In this document: one piece after another, positions 51,745 through 60,654 of the stretch
Numbering within the stretch: position 1 is the stretch's first letter
Layout of the letters: each line of letters starts with the position of its first letter
From: Halobacillus_B rhizosphaerae
Lineage (GTDB): Bacteria; Bacillota; Bacilli; Bacillales; Halobacillaceae
NCBI RefSeq assembly: GCF_046719735.1
Contig: NZ_JAUTWQ010000025.1
Location: 1-64,000 of the forward strand
Direction of reading: 5' to 3'
Length of the DNA: 64,000 nucleotides
Made by a program: the position numbers and the translations under genes
The notes under the pieces: generated by a model
What the model was told of the DNA's origin: nothing
Databases searched by the model: none
Seen by the model: only the letters and a program-made list of their open reading frames with translations

Positions 51745-51943
51745 AAAAAATCCCTCCTTATGAATAGAGGAGGGTAGTCTGAACGTAGGAAAACAGACGC
51801 TCAGCAGGTTCGGACCACCCTCGAATTTTTATCAACAGCTCACAAAAATTCGGGGTGGGAATCGAACCCACTAGAACCAGCGTTTGCTGGTGGCGCACCA
51901 TTTGCCTTCCCTGTTACAGATAAGATCAATAGCGTGATCATCT
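51745..51943 (-). promoter_or_regulatory. Structured leader RNA of the acetyltransferase gene
   Basis: About 200-base minus-strand leader with several hairpins: GGTG-CGC-CACC and CCAGC/GCTGG near the 5' end, a tRNA T-arm-like GTGGG-TTCGATT-CCCAC (51855-51871), a 15-bp alternative hairpin CCACCCCGAATTTTT / AAAAATTCGAGGGTGG (51815-51830 with 51844-51858) that shares CCAC with the T-arm and so excludes it, and a final CCCTCCT/AGGAGGG hairpin (51752-51774) that buries the ribosome binding site and is followed by ATTTTTT. This looks like a switch. Class unknown. Confidence 0.6.
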
Positions 51944-51949
51944 AAGTTT

Positions 51950-51978
51950 ATAATAAGCGATTTTCAGAAAAAAGTGAA
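51950..51978 (-). promoter_or_regulatory. SigA promoter of the acetyltransferase leader
   Basis: On the minus strand, TTCACT (51973-51978), 17-bp spacer, TATTAT (51950-51955). Places the 5' end of the leader near 51943. Confidence 0.6.
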
Positions 51979-52114
51979 TAATTTTTTTGTTAATTTAACT
52001 TAAATTTTTCACCCGAAAGATCAGTTGAATTTCCTTAAGAAGTGAGGAGAATAATCAGCTGATCTTTTACTGCGGATTTATTGATTTGTGGTGCCGCAAA
52101 AGGCTGACATAGGG

Positions 52115-53248
52115 TTATTCTTGGATATAAACGATGTCGCCATCAATCATCGTCCATATGGGTTTGGACATGAATTCAAACGGATGTCCATTCCAAAGAA
52201 CAAAGTCCGCATCTTTCCCTTTCTCAATTGATCCGACTCTGTCATCAATGCCGAGATTCTTTGCGGGAGTAATGGTGATGCCGCGGAGAGCATCCTCTAT
52301 ACTCATCCCTTCACGGGCAGCGAGTGCAGCACAGACATTTAGGTATTGGATCGGTGTATAAGGGTGGTCCGTCATAATAGATACTTTAATACCGTGGTCG
52401 TGCAGAATATGATAGGTCTGCCAGGTTTTATTTCTTAATTCAATTTTGGACATTCGTGTAAACGTGGGGCCGACAGATACTTGGAGATCATCCCAAGCTG
52501 ACAACTCATCTATAATCAGATGGCCTTCAGTACAATGTTCAATGCGAAGGTCCAGGTTGAATTCACGCGCAAAACGAAGTGCTGTAATAATATCATCGGC
52601 ACGGTGTGCATGGATTCGAACTGGAATTTCGCGATTTAAGGCTTGTAAAATTGGCTTCACCCGTAAGTGATTAGGAGTTGTACTTTCCATGGCCGCATAG
52701 AATGTTTCACGCAGCGTGCCCATAATTCCTAAACGGGTAATGGAAGCGTTACGGGACTGAGAATGGACTCGTTTAGGGTTTTCGCCTAGAGCAAGTTTGA
52801 GCCCGGCCGTCTCTTTCAAAATCATATTGTTTATCGTATGACCAACGGTTTTGATGACGGAGGTGGTCCCTCCAATCATATTCGCGCTGCCTGGCATGAT
52901 GTGGGCCGTGGTGACACCTGCTTTACGTGCATTAAAGAAAGCGGGATCAAGCGGATGGGCTCCATCAATGGCTCTTAAATGAGGAGTCACGGCTTCAATA
53001 GTTTCATTAGCATCGCTGCCTGCCCAGCCTGTTCCTTCATCGTAAAGACCGAGGTGAGTGTGAACATCAATAAAGCCTGGATATAAATCCCCGTTTTTTC
53101 CATCAATCATTTCAGCATCTGGAGGAATAGGGATGTCTGGGCCGAAATCTTTTATTTTTCCATCTTCAATCACGACAGTGCCGTTTGGAATCTTTGAAGA
53201 AGTTACAGGGTGAATGGTTACATTCTTAATTACTGTAATCATCAGCAT
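52115..53248 (-). CDS. Amidohydrolase-family protein (imidazolonepropionase-like)
   Basis: 377 aa. Metal-dependent hydrolase of the amidohydrolase superfamily: GFIDVHTHLGLYDEG (HxH ligands about 60-75), HIMPGSANMIGG, IHAHRADDI, IEHCTEGHLI and SIMTDHP with the catalytic Asp. The fold hydrolyses cyclic amides or similar C-N bonds; substrate unknown. ATG 53248 or 53242. Sits between GNAT and yfhF genes on the minus strand. Confidence 0.88.
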   Translation of the reverse strand: MLMITVIKNVTIHPVTSSKIPNGTVVIEDGKIKDFGPDIPIPPDAEMIDGKNGDLYPGFIDVHTHLGLYDEGTGWAGSDANETIEAVTPHLRAIDGAHPLDPAFFNARKAGVTTAHIMPGSANMIGGTTSVIKTVGHTINNMILKETAGLKLALGENPKRVHSQSRNASITRLGIMGTLRETFYAAMESTTPNHLRVKPILQALNREIPVRIHAHRADDIITALRFAREFNLDLRIEHCTEGHLIIDELSAWDDLQVSVGPTFTRMSKIELRNKTWQTYHILHDHGIKVSIMTDHPYTPIQYLNVCAALAAREGMSIEDALRGITITPAKNLGIDDRVGSIEKGKDADFVLWNGHPFEFMSKPIWTMIDGDIVYIQE

Positions 53249-53332
53249 CTAGCCCTTCCGTTATTATTACTTCTATTATACGGAACATTGGTCCATTTGA
53301 GGCATAAAAAAAGTATACCTGCCTTCAATTGT

Positions 53333-54241
53333 TTACTCTTTAACTAAAATGGACTGAAGTGCCGGTTTTAATTCAGGGTATTTAAAATGGTATCCGTGAG
53401 ATATCGCTTTTTTAGGAACCACCGACTGACCGCCCAACAGAAGCATGCTCATTTCTCCAAGTGCAGTTTTTAAGACAAATCCCGGCACCGGAAGCCAGTG
53501 AGGGCGGTCTAGTACATCTCCGAGTGTTTTGCCGAAATCTTTATTTCGCTGGGGGTGGGGAGCGGTACCATTCACTGGTCCTTCTAAGTCTTTCGCTTGA
53601 ATGGCGTAAGCAAACAACCGGACCACATCATCAATATGCACCCATGACATCCATTGTTCACCTGATCCTAAGTTCCCGCCGGCCATTAATTTGTAAGGCA
53701 GAATCATTTTTGGGAGGGCCCCTTCTTCACCAAGAATGACTCCCAGACGGATGAAGACTGTTCGAACCCCTCGTTCCACTGCTTTGGAAGCACGATCTTC
53801 CCATTCTTTTACCACGTTTGCTAGAAAATCCCGGCCAGGGTGGTCTGTTTCTTCTGTAAACGTTTTTATTTTAGATTGACCGTAATAACCAACAGCGGAC
53901 GCATTCACTAAGACCTGAGGCTTCTCACCCAGGGCATCGATTAGATCAATGACTGCTTCTGTTGCTAGAATACGGCTGTCCATGATCGAACGTTTTCTTT
54001 CTTCTGTCCATCTTCCGCTATTTAGAGATTCTCCGGCAAGGTTAATAATAGCGCCCACATTTTCCAAGTGAGCTTCTGGATGAAACTCATCCTTCAACCA
54101 TCCGACATGAGTCACATGCTCGGAGTCTTCGTACTTTTCTGGATGACGAGTTAATATGTAAACATGGTGTTCTTCTTGTATCAGGTGTTCCGTCAGCTTG
54201 CTCCCGACAAATCCCGTACCGCCAGTAATTACTATATTCAT
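53333..54241 (-). CDS. yfhF: TIGR01777-family NAD-dependent epimerase/oxidoreductase
   Basis: 302 aa. N-terminal NIVITGGTGFVGSKLTEHLI binds NAD(P); INLAGESLNSGRWTEERKRSIMDSR and NASAVGYYGQS are the family hallmark. The C-terminal DUF1731 end has PVPGFVLKTALGEM and LLGGQSVVPKKA. Function in cell division or septation has been suggested for homologues (SDR39U1), not proven. ATG 54241 follows AAGGAGGAACGAGCG. Adjacent to recX, as in B. subtilis. Confidence 0.92.
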   Translation of the reverse strand: MNIVITGGTGFVGSKLTEHLIQEEHHVYILTRHPEKYEDSEHVTHVGWLKDEFHPEAHLENVGAIINLAGESLNSGRWTEERKRSIMDSRILATEAVIDLIDALGEKPQVLVNASAVGYYGQSKIKTFTEETDHPGRDFLANVVKEWEDRASKAVERGVRTVFIRLGVILGEEGALPKMILPYKLMAGGNLGSGEQWMSWVHIDDVVRLFAYAIQAKDLEGPVNGTAPHPQRNKDFGKTLGDVLDRPHWLPVPGFVLKTALGEMSMLLLGGQSVVPKKAISHGYHFKYPELKPALQSILVKE

Positions 54242-54364
54242 CGCTCGTTCCTCCTTTGGAAACATTTGTATTAGTTTACTTGATTTCTGTTTGAAAAGCG
54301 ATTCTTATTCGTGACCGAATGAGGTTTAAACGTGCTACAATAGGTGGAAAAGGGGTGGCAAACG

Positions 54365-55189
54365 TTGGCTAAACTCACTCGGATCACGACTCAGAAAAAG
54401 AATAAGAATCGCTACAATATCTTTTTAGATCACGGCAATGGAGAAGAATACAGCTTCAGTGTAGATGAAGATGTATTAGTCAAATTCCGTCTCCAAAAGA
54501 ATATGGAACTTGACAAACCAACCATCGAACAAATGATCCAAACAGACACTGTACATAAATCCTTTACCCTTGCGCTTAACTATTTAAGCTATCGAATGCG
54601 TTCAGAAAAAGAAATCAGAGACTATTTAAAGGATAAAGAGGTGGAAGAAGATCATATTGAAGAGGTCATTCGCCGTCTCCATGAACAAAACCTGCTGGAT
54701 GATCAGGAATTTGCTAATTCTCTAGTCAGAACAAGGGTAATGACGTCTAGTAAAGGGCCGTTACTCGTAAAGAAAGAGTTAATAGAGAAAGGAGTTGCCG
54801 CCCGGCAGGCAGAGGAGGCGCTCCAATTTTTCCCTTTTGATAAGCAAGTTGAAAAGGCGTTAAAGTCTGCCCAGAAAAAAATGAAGTCAGACCGCCGAAA
54901 ATCTTGGAAACAGCAAATCCAAAACTTGCAGCAGACTTTAATGCAAAAAGGATACCAAAATGATGTGATCCAGGAAGTTCTTGCCAATCTGCCAAAAGAT
55001 GAACAAGAGGAAGATACTGAATGGCAGGCTGTCGTATATCAAGGGGAAAAACTTTTAAGAAAATTTCAATCTAAGTATGAAGGTTATGAGCTTAAGCAAA
55101 AAGTGAAAACCGGGTTATATCGCAAAGGGTTTACTTTTGATTTGATCGACTTATTTATGGATGAATACCTTACGGAAGAAGATGCATAA
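54365..55189 (+). CDS. recX: RecA regulatory protein RecX
   Basis: 274 aa. RecX repeats (three-helix units) with ALNYLSYRMRSEKEIRDYLKDKEVEEDHIEEVI and LLDDQEFANSLVRTRV. RecX inhibits RecA filaments. TTG 54365 chosen: AAGGGGTGG is upstream and the in-frame GTG at 54344 lies inside or before it. Diverges from yfhF. Conserved Bacillus neighbour. Confidence 0.93.
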   Translation: MAKLTRITTQKKNKNRYNIFLDHGNGEEYSFSVDEDVLVKFRLQKNMELDKPTIEQMIQTDTVHKSFTLALNYLSYRMRSEKEIRDYLKDKEVEEDHIEEVIRRLHEQNLLDDQEFANSLVRTRVMTSSKGPLLVKKELIEKGVAARQAEEALQFFPFDKQVEKALKSAQKKMKSDRRKSWKQQIQNLQQTLMQKGYQNDVIQEVLANLPKDEQEEDTEWQAVVYQGEKLLRKFQSKYEGYELKQKVKTGLYRKGFTFDLIDLFMDEYLTEEDA

Positions 55190-55283
55190 GAAAGTAGCGC
55201 ATTCTAGCAGGAAATTATTCAGATCTAGAGAATAATTTAAGTGGATTATAGTGCAGGATATTCGAACTAAATGGAGGAGACAC

Positions 55284-56045
55284 ATGATCTATCGAAGAAA
55301 AACCTATACGATTGACCCGAATAGCTTTGAGGCATTCACGCAATTCTTTCATGAGTACCTTCTTCCTAACCAGTTAGGTCATGGAGCTCGTCTTATAGGT
55401 CGATATGTAACTTTGGACCATAAAGAGATCATGGCCTTATGGGAATATGATTCCTTTGGTGATTATGAAGCGATTACAAACAAAATACGTCAATCAGAAT
55501 TACATGAAAAAGCTCAAAAACGCCGAAAAGAATTAGGAGATCTATTTATTGAGTCTAAAGAGGATTTCCTTGAATCTACAGGTGAATATCATTTTACCAA
55601 GCACATTGTTTCGGTGTCTGCCTTCATTACTAATGAACGGGGAGAAGTTCTGCTGATTAGAAATGAACACCGCGCAGATACGTGGGAGCTTCCAGGCGGA
55701 AGAATGGAAACAGGAGAAACGCTTAAAGAAGCCATACAAAGAGAAGTATTAGAAGAAACGGGAGCAGAAGTTCAGATCACCGGAATGACCGGGGTATACC
55801 ATAATTTAACCCGTGGCATTGTCTGTATGGTATTTAAAGGTGAATATCAATCCGGAGAGTTGACGATTCAGCCTGGCGAGACAAGTGACGTTTGCTTTCA
55901 AACGCTGACAGAAGAAAATATGGACAAACTTGTAACGAGAGAGGCGTTCAGAGTAAGAATTACCGACGCCATGAATAATGAAGGAATGAGTGTAGAGAGT
56001 TACTATGTTCGGCCGTATGATTTGATCCATCGCATGGAAATTTAA
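55284..56045 (+). CDS. NIPSNAP-Nudix fusion protein
   Basis: 253 aa. The N-terminal about 110 residues (IYRRKTYTIDPNSFEAFTQFFHEYLLPNQLGHGARLIGRY) form a ferredoxin-like NIPSNAP-type domain; the rest is a Nudix hydrolase with box GGRMETGETLKEAIQREVLEETGAEV (about 146-171). Such hydrolases cleave nucleoside diphosphate derivatives. GGAGGAGACAC precedes ATG 55284. The domain fusion is not common; substrate unknown. Confidence 0.85.
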   Translation: MIYRRKTYTIDPNSFEAFTQFFHEYLLPNQLGHGARLIGRYVTLDHKEIMALWEYDSFGDYEAITNKIRQSELHEKAQKRRKELGDLFIESKEDFLESTGEYHFTKHIVSVSAFITNERGEVLLIRNEHRADTWELPGGRMETGETLKEAIQREVLEETGAEVQITGMTGVYHNLTRGIVCMVFKGEYQSGELTIQPGETSDVCFQTLTEENMDKLVTREAFRVRITDAMNNEGMSVESYYVRPYDLIHRMEI

Positions 56046-56048
56046 AAA

Positions 56049-56092
56049 ATCCGCTCCGTGTTTTTGATAAAACGCGGAGCAGATTTTTTAAA
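56049..56092. terminator. Bidirectional terminator
   Basis: AAATCCGCTCCGTGTTTT...AAAACGCGGAGCAGATTTTTT hairpin between the convergent Nudix and HAD genes. Confidence 0.85.
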
Positions 56093-56879
56093 GGAGTCCC
56101 TTTTTTTCTAAATCTTCAATGGCTTCATGGACATGGTCTACCACTTGGCTTGCTCTTTCTTTTACTTCGGGACGTGCGGTAGACATGGCATAACTATGAG
56201 GAGTTAATTCAAACATAGACAGATCATTAAATGAATCGCCTACGCATGCAATTTCTTCCGGTTTAATATTTATTTCTTGCAGCAATGCCTTAATTCCATT
56301 GCCTTTATTTATTGCTTTTGGCATCAAGTCCACGCAGGTTTCATGAGAGACAAAGCTATCCAGATTCTGTCCGTAAGTCTTGTCGATCATGCGGGAAGCT
56401 TCAATCACTTCTTCTTCTCTGCCGTGCAGTGAAATTTTTGAAGGATGAATGGACTTGCCAAATTCTTCAATCATATTTGGCTCTACAATGATCTCGTGAA
56501 ATAACTGTTCAGAAATAACGTCAATCCATTTGCTATGCTTAAGAGTGTACGTCCTATCTGCTGTGGAAACGGTCTTCAATAAAGGAACTTCCTCCATATC
56601 CTCCATAACCTTTCTGGCAGTGGATTCATCAAACGTTTTGGAATGAATATTATTACTCTCACGGTCGTAGACGAAGGCACCGTTTTGACTGACCCGGTGT
56701 CCGGAAACCTCCATACGTTTAAGAACTTCATTTATTTCATGATCCATACGTCCGGAAGCAACAGCAAGCTGAACTTTTCCAGCTGTTAATTCCTGAATGG
56801 CATAAATATCTTCTGATTTCATGTAATGATTCATTCCAAGCAAAGTACCGTCAAGGTCGCTTATAAATAATTTAATCAT
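56088..56879 (-). CDS. Cof-type HAD-superfamily phosphatase
   Basis: 263 aa, HAD-IIB. ISDLDGTLLGMNH (catalytic Asp9 region), ASGRMDHE, and CVGDSFNDLSMFELT (about 212-226). Sugar-phosphate phosphatases of the Cof family. ATG 56879 follows AGAAAGGAGTG. Divergent from glcT. Confidence 0.9.
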   Translation of the reverse strand: MIKLFISDLDGTLLGMNHYMKSEDIYAIQELTAGKVQLAVASGRMDHEINEVLKRMEVSGHRVSQNGAFVYDRESNNIHSKTFDESTARKVMEDMEEVPLLKTVSTADRTYTLKHSKWIDVISEQLFHEIIVEPNMIEEFGKSIHPSKISLHGREEEVIEASRMIDKTYGQNLDSFVSHETCVDLMPKAINKGNGIKALLQEINIKPEEIACVGDSFNDLSMFELTPHSYAMSTARPEVKERASQVVDHVHEAIEDLEKKGLL

Positions 56880-57035
56880 TAGAAACACTCCTTTCTCTAA
56901 AAAAATCTGTCTCTCTGAAAGCACCCTAACGATTGTACAACACGGAAGCGTTTTCGTACAAAAATGAAGCATTTCCCCGTCCGTTGCGCTTGTAAAACCG
57001 TAAGAAGGAAGATAGGATATAGATTATAAGTGTGC

Positions 57036-57049
57036 TGAAAACGCTTTTA
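57036..57049 (+). promoter_or_regulatory. cre-like site upstream of glcT
   Basis: TGAAAACGCTTTTA fits 13 of 14 positions of the cre consensus (the penultimate C is T). It is inside the promoter region of glcT and may also overlap transcription control of the divergent HAD gene. Confidence 0.4.
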
Positions 57050-57097
57050 ATAAAAAGCGGAGAGAAGGCAGGTAATTTTAAGTGGAGGCTTTTCAAC

Positions 57098-57940
57098 ATG
57101 GAACAACAAGTGACCATTAAAAAAGTTCTGAATAATAATGTCATTATTGCCGAGCATCCTTCATATAAAGAAGTGGTGTTAATTGGCAAGGGAATTGGAT
57201 TTAATCGCAAGAAGGACGAAGCGATATCATTTGCGAAAGCGGATAAAACCTTTCTATTAAGTGATGAAAAAGAAAAAGAACAATATATGAACTTACTGCC
57301 TCATATTGATGAAAGCTTAATCGACTTTATGAATGATATTCTAATCTACGTTGAGAAGCGAATGGGGCAGGAGTTAAATGAACACATCCACGTGGCATTA
57401 ACGGATCACATCGCATTTGCTATCAACCGTGCGAAGAATAACATGCAATTCTCTAACCCTTTCTTAATGGAAATCGAATCGCTGTATCCTAAAGAGTATC
57501 AAATTGCTATGGAAGTGGTTACTATGGCATATGACCATATGGGAATTCAATTTCCAGAAGGGGAAGTTGGCTTTATTGCCCTTCACATTCATAGCGCTGT
57601 AACCGATAAGACTTTAAGAGAAATTAATCGACATAACCAGTTAATTTCCCAATTGGTCACAATAATAGAAAACAACATGGGATTAACTATAGATAAAAAT
57701 AGTGTGGATTACCACCGACTCGTACAGCATTTGCATCGTGTCATTGACCGCATTCATCACGAGGAAAGCATTGGTGATGAAGTACGTTTAGCTAACATGT
57801 TGAAACAAGAGTATCCTGTGTGCTATAATCTTGCGTGGAAACTCATCAAAGTGATGCAGAAACAACTAAATAAATCTGTAGATGAATCAGAAGCGATCTA
57901 TTTAACGATTCATTTGCAGCGACTAACCAATAAATCCTAA
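57098..57940 (+). CDS. glcT: PTS-dependent transcription antiterminator GlcT
   Basis: 280 aa BglG-family protein. RNA-binding CAT domain (1-about 60: VTIKKVLNNNVIIAEH, LIGKGIGFNRKKDEA) followed by two PRD domains with conserved His (DHIAFAINR, HIHSAVTD; HRLVQHLHRVIDR, IHLQRL). GlcT binds the RAT RNA ahead of ptsG and allows readthrough when glucose is present. GTGGAGGC precedes ATG 57098; the longer in-frame extension is discounted. Confidence 0.95.
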   Translation: MEQQVTIKKVLNNNVIIAEHPSYKEVVLIGKGIGFNRKKDEAISFAKADKTFLLSDEKEKEQYMNLLPHIDESLIDFMNDILIYVEKRMGQELNEHIHVALTDHIAFAINRAKNNMQFSNPFLMEIESLYPKEYQIAMEVVTMAYDHMGIQFPEGEVGFIALHIHSAVTDKTLREINRHNQLISQLVTIIENNMGLTIDKNSVDYHRLVQHLHRVIDRIHHEESIGDEVRLANMLKQEYPVCYNLAWKLIKVMQKQLNKSVDESEAIYLTIHLQRLTNKS

Positions 57941-57963
57941 CGTTACGTGTTACTGATAAGGTC

Positions 57964-58053
57964 AGGCATGAGTATCGGAAGATTTAACAGTTATCAGTGG
58001 GTTAAGTGTACCCATTGATAACTGCTTAATCTTTTATACTCATGCCTTTTTTA
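57964..58053 (+). promoter_or_regulatory. ptsG leader: terminator and RAT region
   Basis: AGGCATGAGTAT...ATACTCATGCC plus TTTTTT forms the terminator, enclosing a strong inner hairpin AGTTATCA...GGGT / ACCC...TGATAACT (57989-58023). This matches the GlcT/RAT arrangement between glcT and ptsG in Bacillus. Confidence 0.75.
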
Positions 58054-58102
58054 TGGTTTTTTCTGGATAAAACGGGGGAAGACCATCCCCTCTTGCAGCC
58101 GC

Positions 58103-58130
58103 TGACTTAGCCCGGGGGATCTAACCGCTC
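58103..58130 (+). repeat. Dispersed repeat, family C copy 2
   Basis: TGACTTAGCCCG-GGGG-ATCTAACCGCTC, matching 39749-39776 in 25 of 28 positions. In the ptsG leader region. Confidence 0.65.
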
Positions 58131-58204
58131 CTCTTCGCTTTTGATGTTGGTTTGTTAGGTGGTAGGGTTGGCTGTTGGTTATTTTATGAAATGGGGAAAT
58201 GTTT

Positions 58205-60241
58205 ATGTTCAAGAATGCTTTTGGTACGCTGCAAAAGGTTGGTAAGGCATTGATGCTGCCGGTTGCTTTGCTGCCGGCTGCGGGGATTTTGCTTGCGTTT
58301 GGTACTAGTTTTGCGCAGGATAGTTTTGTTGAGAAATTTCCTTTCTTTGGGACTCACTGGGTTCAAGTGTTGCTTCAGATCATGTCTGAGTCTGGGGGTA
58401 TTGTATTTGATAATTTACCGTTATTGTTTGCAGTAGGGGTTGCGATTGGTTTAGCAGGCGGCGATGGAGTTGCAGGTCTAGCCGCTATTATAGGATACTT
58501 AATTATGAATGTCGTTATGGGGGTATTTGGCGGTATTGATGCCAGTATGACGAATGATCCGGCATTTGCCAATGTGCTTGGAATTCCTACGCTGCAAACA
58601 GGGGTATTCGGCGGTATTATTGTCGGTATACTTGCCTCGTCTATGTATAAGAGATTCTTTAATATTGAATTACCACAGTTTCTTGGTTTCTTTGCGGGTA
58701 AACGCTTCGTTCCGATTATAACCGCGTTTTCAGCATTGTTTCTTGGAATTGTCATGCACTTCGTATGGCCGTATGCTCAAGATGGCTTAAATACGCTATC
58801 TCACTTTATGCTCGACACGAACCGTACTCTGTCAGCTTTCGTATTTGGTGTCATTGAGCGTGCTTTAATTCCATTTGGTTTACACCATATTTTCTATTCT
58901 CCATTCTGGTTTGAGTTTGGCAGCTACACGAATGCAGCTGGAGAAGTGGTCCGTGGTGACCAGACGATCTTCTTTGAACAGTTAAAAGATGGAGTAGACT
59001 TCACAGCTGGTACCTTTATGACAGGTAAATTTCCATTCATGATGTTTGGGCTCCCAGCGGCTGCTCTGGCTATTTACCATACGGCTAAACCTGAGCGTAA
59101 AGCCGTAGTAGGAGGAATTATGGCGTCTGCTGCTTTAACTTCTTTCCTAACCGGGATTACCGAGCCAATTGAATTCTCATTCTTATTTGTTGCTCCAATT
59201 TTGTTCGGTATTCATACGATTTTTGCAGGACTATCCTTTATGGTTATGCAGATTCTTGGGGTTAAAATTGGGATGACGTTCTCCGGCGGGTTAATTGACT
59301 TTATTCTGTTCGGAGTAATGCCTAACCGTACCGACTGGTGGTGGGTAATCATTGTAGGTCTTTGTTTCTCTGTTATTTACTACTTCGGTTTCCGCTGGGC
59401 AATTCTTAAATTTAACCTGGCAACACCTGGTCGTGAAGATGAAGCGGATGACGAGGAAGACCAGGGGGAAGTAGGCGACTTGCCATTTGAAATTCTAGAA
59501 GCCATGGGCGGCGAGAAAAATATTTCTCATCTGGATGCTTGTATCACCCGCTTACGTGTATCGGTTAATGAAAAAGAAAATGTAAACAAAAAAAGGCTGA
59601 AAAAATTGGGCGCCTCAGGTGTTATGGAAGTCGGGAATAATATTCAAGCCATATTTGGTCCCGTTTCTGATACACTGCGCGGCCAAATGCAGGACATTAT
59701 TGATGGTAAGACTCCACGATCCCGAGGAGATGTTTCAGAAATAGTGAATGATACGAAGAAAGCAGAATCTCCGGTGAATAAAGGCAGTCTGAAATTTGTA
59801 AGTCCGATAAAAGGTAAAGTAATCCCGATTACAGAAGTGCCAGATCAAGTATTCTCTGGTAAAATGATGGGGGATGGATTTGCGATTGAACCGGAAGATG
59901 GTAAGATTGTATCACCGGTTAATGGTAAAGTTCTTAATGTATTCCCTACCAAGCACGCCATTGGTCTCGAAGCAGATAATGGAATGGAGATACTCGTTCA
60001 TATAGGGATCGACACCGTTAGCTTAAAAGGGGAAGGCTTCACAGCGCTTATTTCTGAAGGGGATGAAGTGAAGCAAGGACAAGCGATGATGGAAGTGGAT
60101 CTTGATTATATTAAAGAACATGCTACTTCTACTGTCACTCCAATTGTCTTTACGAATCTTCGAGATGGACAAACCGTTCAAGTGAAGGCTTCTGGACATG
60201 TTAATTTTAATGATCCGGATATTATTGAGATAGCAGACTAA
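58205..60241 (+). CDS. ptsG: PTS glucose-specific transporter EIICBA
   Basis: 678 aa. EIIC membrane domain (about 1-400), EIIB (about 425-500) with phosphocysteine Cys446 in HLDACITRLRVS, and EIIA (about 535-678) with phosphohistidine His599 in LVHIGIDTVSLKGEGF. Start ATG 58205 gives good spacing to TGGGGAAAT and the family N-terminus MFKNAFGTLQKVGKAL; ATG 58199 is also in frame. Glucose is imported as glucose-6-phosphate. ptsH follows 31 nt later. Confidence 0.96.
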   Translation: MFKNAFGTLQKVGKALMLPVALLPAAGILLAFGTSFAQDSFVEKFPFFGTHWVQVLLQIMSESGGIVFDNLPLLFAVGVAIGLAGGDGVAGLAAIIGYLIMNVVMGVFGGIDASMTNDPAFANVLGIPTLQTGVFGGIIVGILASSMYKRFFNIELPQFLGFFAGKRFVPIITAFSALFLGIVMHFVWPYAQDGLNTLSHFMLDTNRTLSAFVFGVIERALIPFGLHHIFYSPFWFEFGSYTNAAGEVVRGDQTIFFEQLKDGVDFTAGTFMTGKFPFMMFGLPAAALAIYHTAKPERKAVVGGIMASAALTSFLTGITEPIEFSFLFVAPILFGIHTIFAGLSFMVMQILGVKIGMTFSGGLIDFILFGVMPNRTDWWWVIIVGLCFSVIYYFGFRWAILKFNLATPGREDEADDEEDQGEVGDLPFEILEAMGGEKNISHLDACITRLRVSVNEKENVNKKRLKKLGASGVMEVGNNIQAIFGPVSDTLRGQMQDIIDGKTPRSRGDVSEIVNDTKKAESPVNKGSLKFVSPIKGKVIPITEVPDQVFSGKMMGDGFAIEPEDGKIVSPVNGKVLNVFPTKHAIGLEADNGMEILVHIGIDTVSLKGEGFTALISEGDEVKQGQAMMEVDLDYIKEHATSTVTPIVFTNLRDGQTVQVKASGHVNFNDPDIIEIAD

Positions 60242-60272
60242 TTCTATAGATAAACCAAAAGGAGAGATTCAC

Positions 60273-60539
60273 ATGGCAGAACAAACAATGACAATCACAT
60301 CAGCAGAGGGACTTCACGCTCGTCCAGCAACTGCATTAGTGCAGATTGCGGGAAAATTCCAATCCGATGTAAACTTAGAGTATAAAGGGAAATCAGTAAA
60401 CATGAAATCCATTATGGGTGTAATGTCTCTGGGAATTCCTAATGGAGCGGAAATCAAATATGTTGCTGAAGGGTCTGACGAAGCAGAAGCTGTTGAAGCT
60501 CTAGTAGCAAAAACCAAAGAAGAAGGATTAGGAGAATAA
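60273..60539 (+). CDS. ptsH: Phosphocarrier protein HPr
   Basis: 88 aa. His15 in SAEGLHARPAT (phosphorylated by Enzyme I) and Ser46 in SVNMKSIMGVMSLG (HPr kinase) are both present, so it serves PTS transfer and CcpA corepression. AAAGGAGAGATTCAC precedes ATG 60273. ptsI does not follow; a terminator ends the transcript. Confidence 0.96.
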   Translation: MAEQTMTITSAEGLHARPATALVQIAGKFQSDVNLEYKGKSVNMKSIMGVMSLGIPNGAEIKYVAEGSDEAEAVEALVAKTKEEGLGE

Positions 60540-60551
60540 TTTCTAATCAGT

Positions 60552-60584
60552 GAACCGGTCATTTATTTGGCCGGTTCTTTTTGT
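60552..60584 (+). terminator. ptsGH terminator
   Basis: GAACCGG / CCGGTTC stem followed by TTTTTG. Confidence 0.85.
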
Positions 60585-60598
60585 TTGTAGTTTAAAAT

Positions 60599-60630
60599 AA
60601 GCGCTCAAAGACTGAATTCTTTGAGCGCTT
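60599..60630. terminator. Bidirectional hairpin before SDR gene end
   Basis: AAGCGCTCAAAG / CTTTGAGCGCTT stem in the gap between ptsH and the SDR gene. Confidence 0.7.
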
Positions 60631-60654
60631 ATTCCGATATCGGTAAATTTACAG

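Noticed and set aside
51800..51900. tRNA, tmRNA end or T-box
   Set aside because: Only a T-arm-like hairpin is present; there is no partner acceptor strand, no tag frame, and TGGNACCGCG is not preserved. Listed as an unassigned leader instead.
52010..52070. Terminator of the amidohydrolase gene
   Set aside because: GATCAGTTGAATT / AATCAGCTGATC forms a stem, but the loop is about 30 bases and the T-run is on the wrong side for the minus strand; left unassigned.
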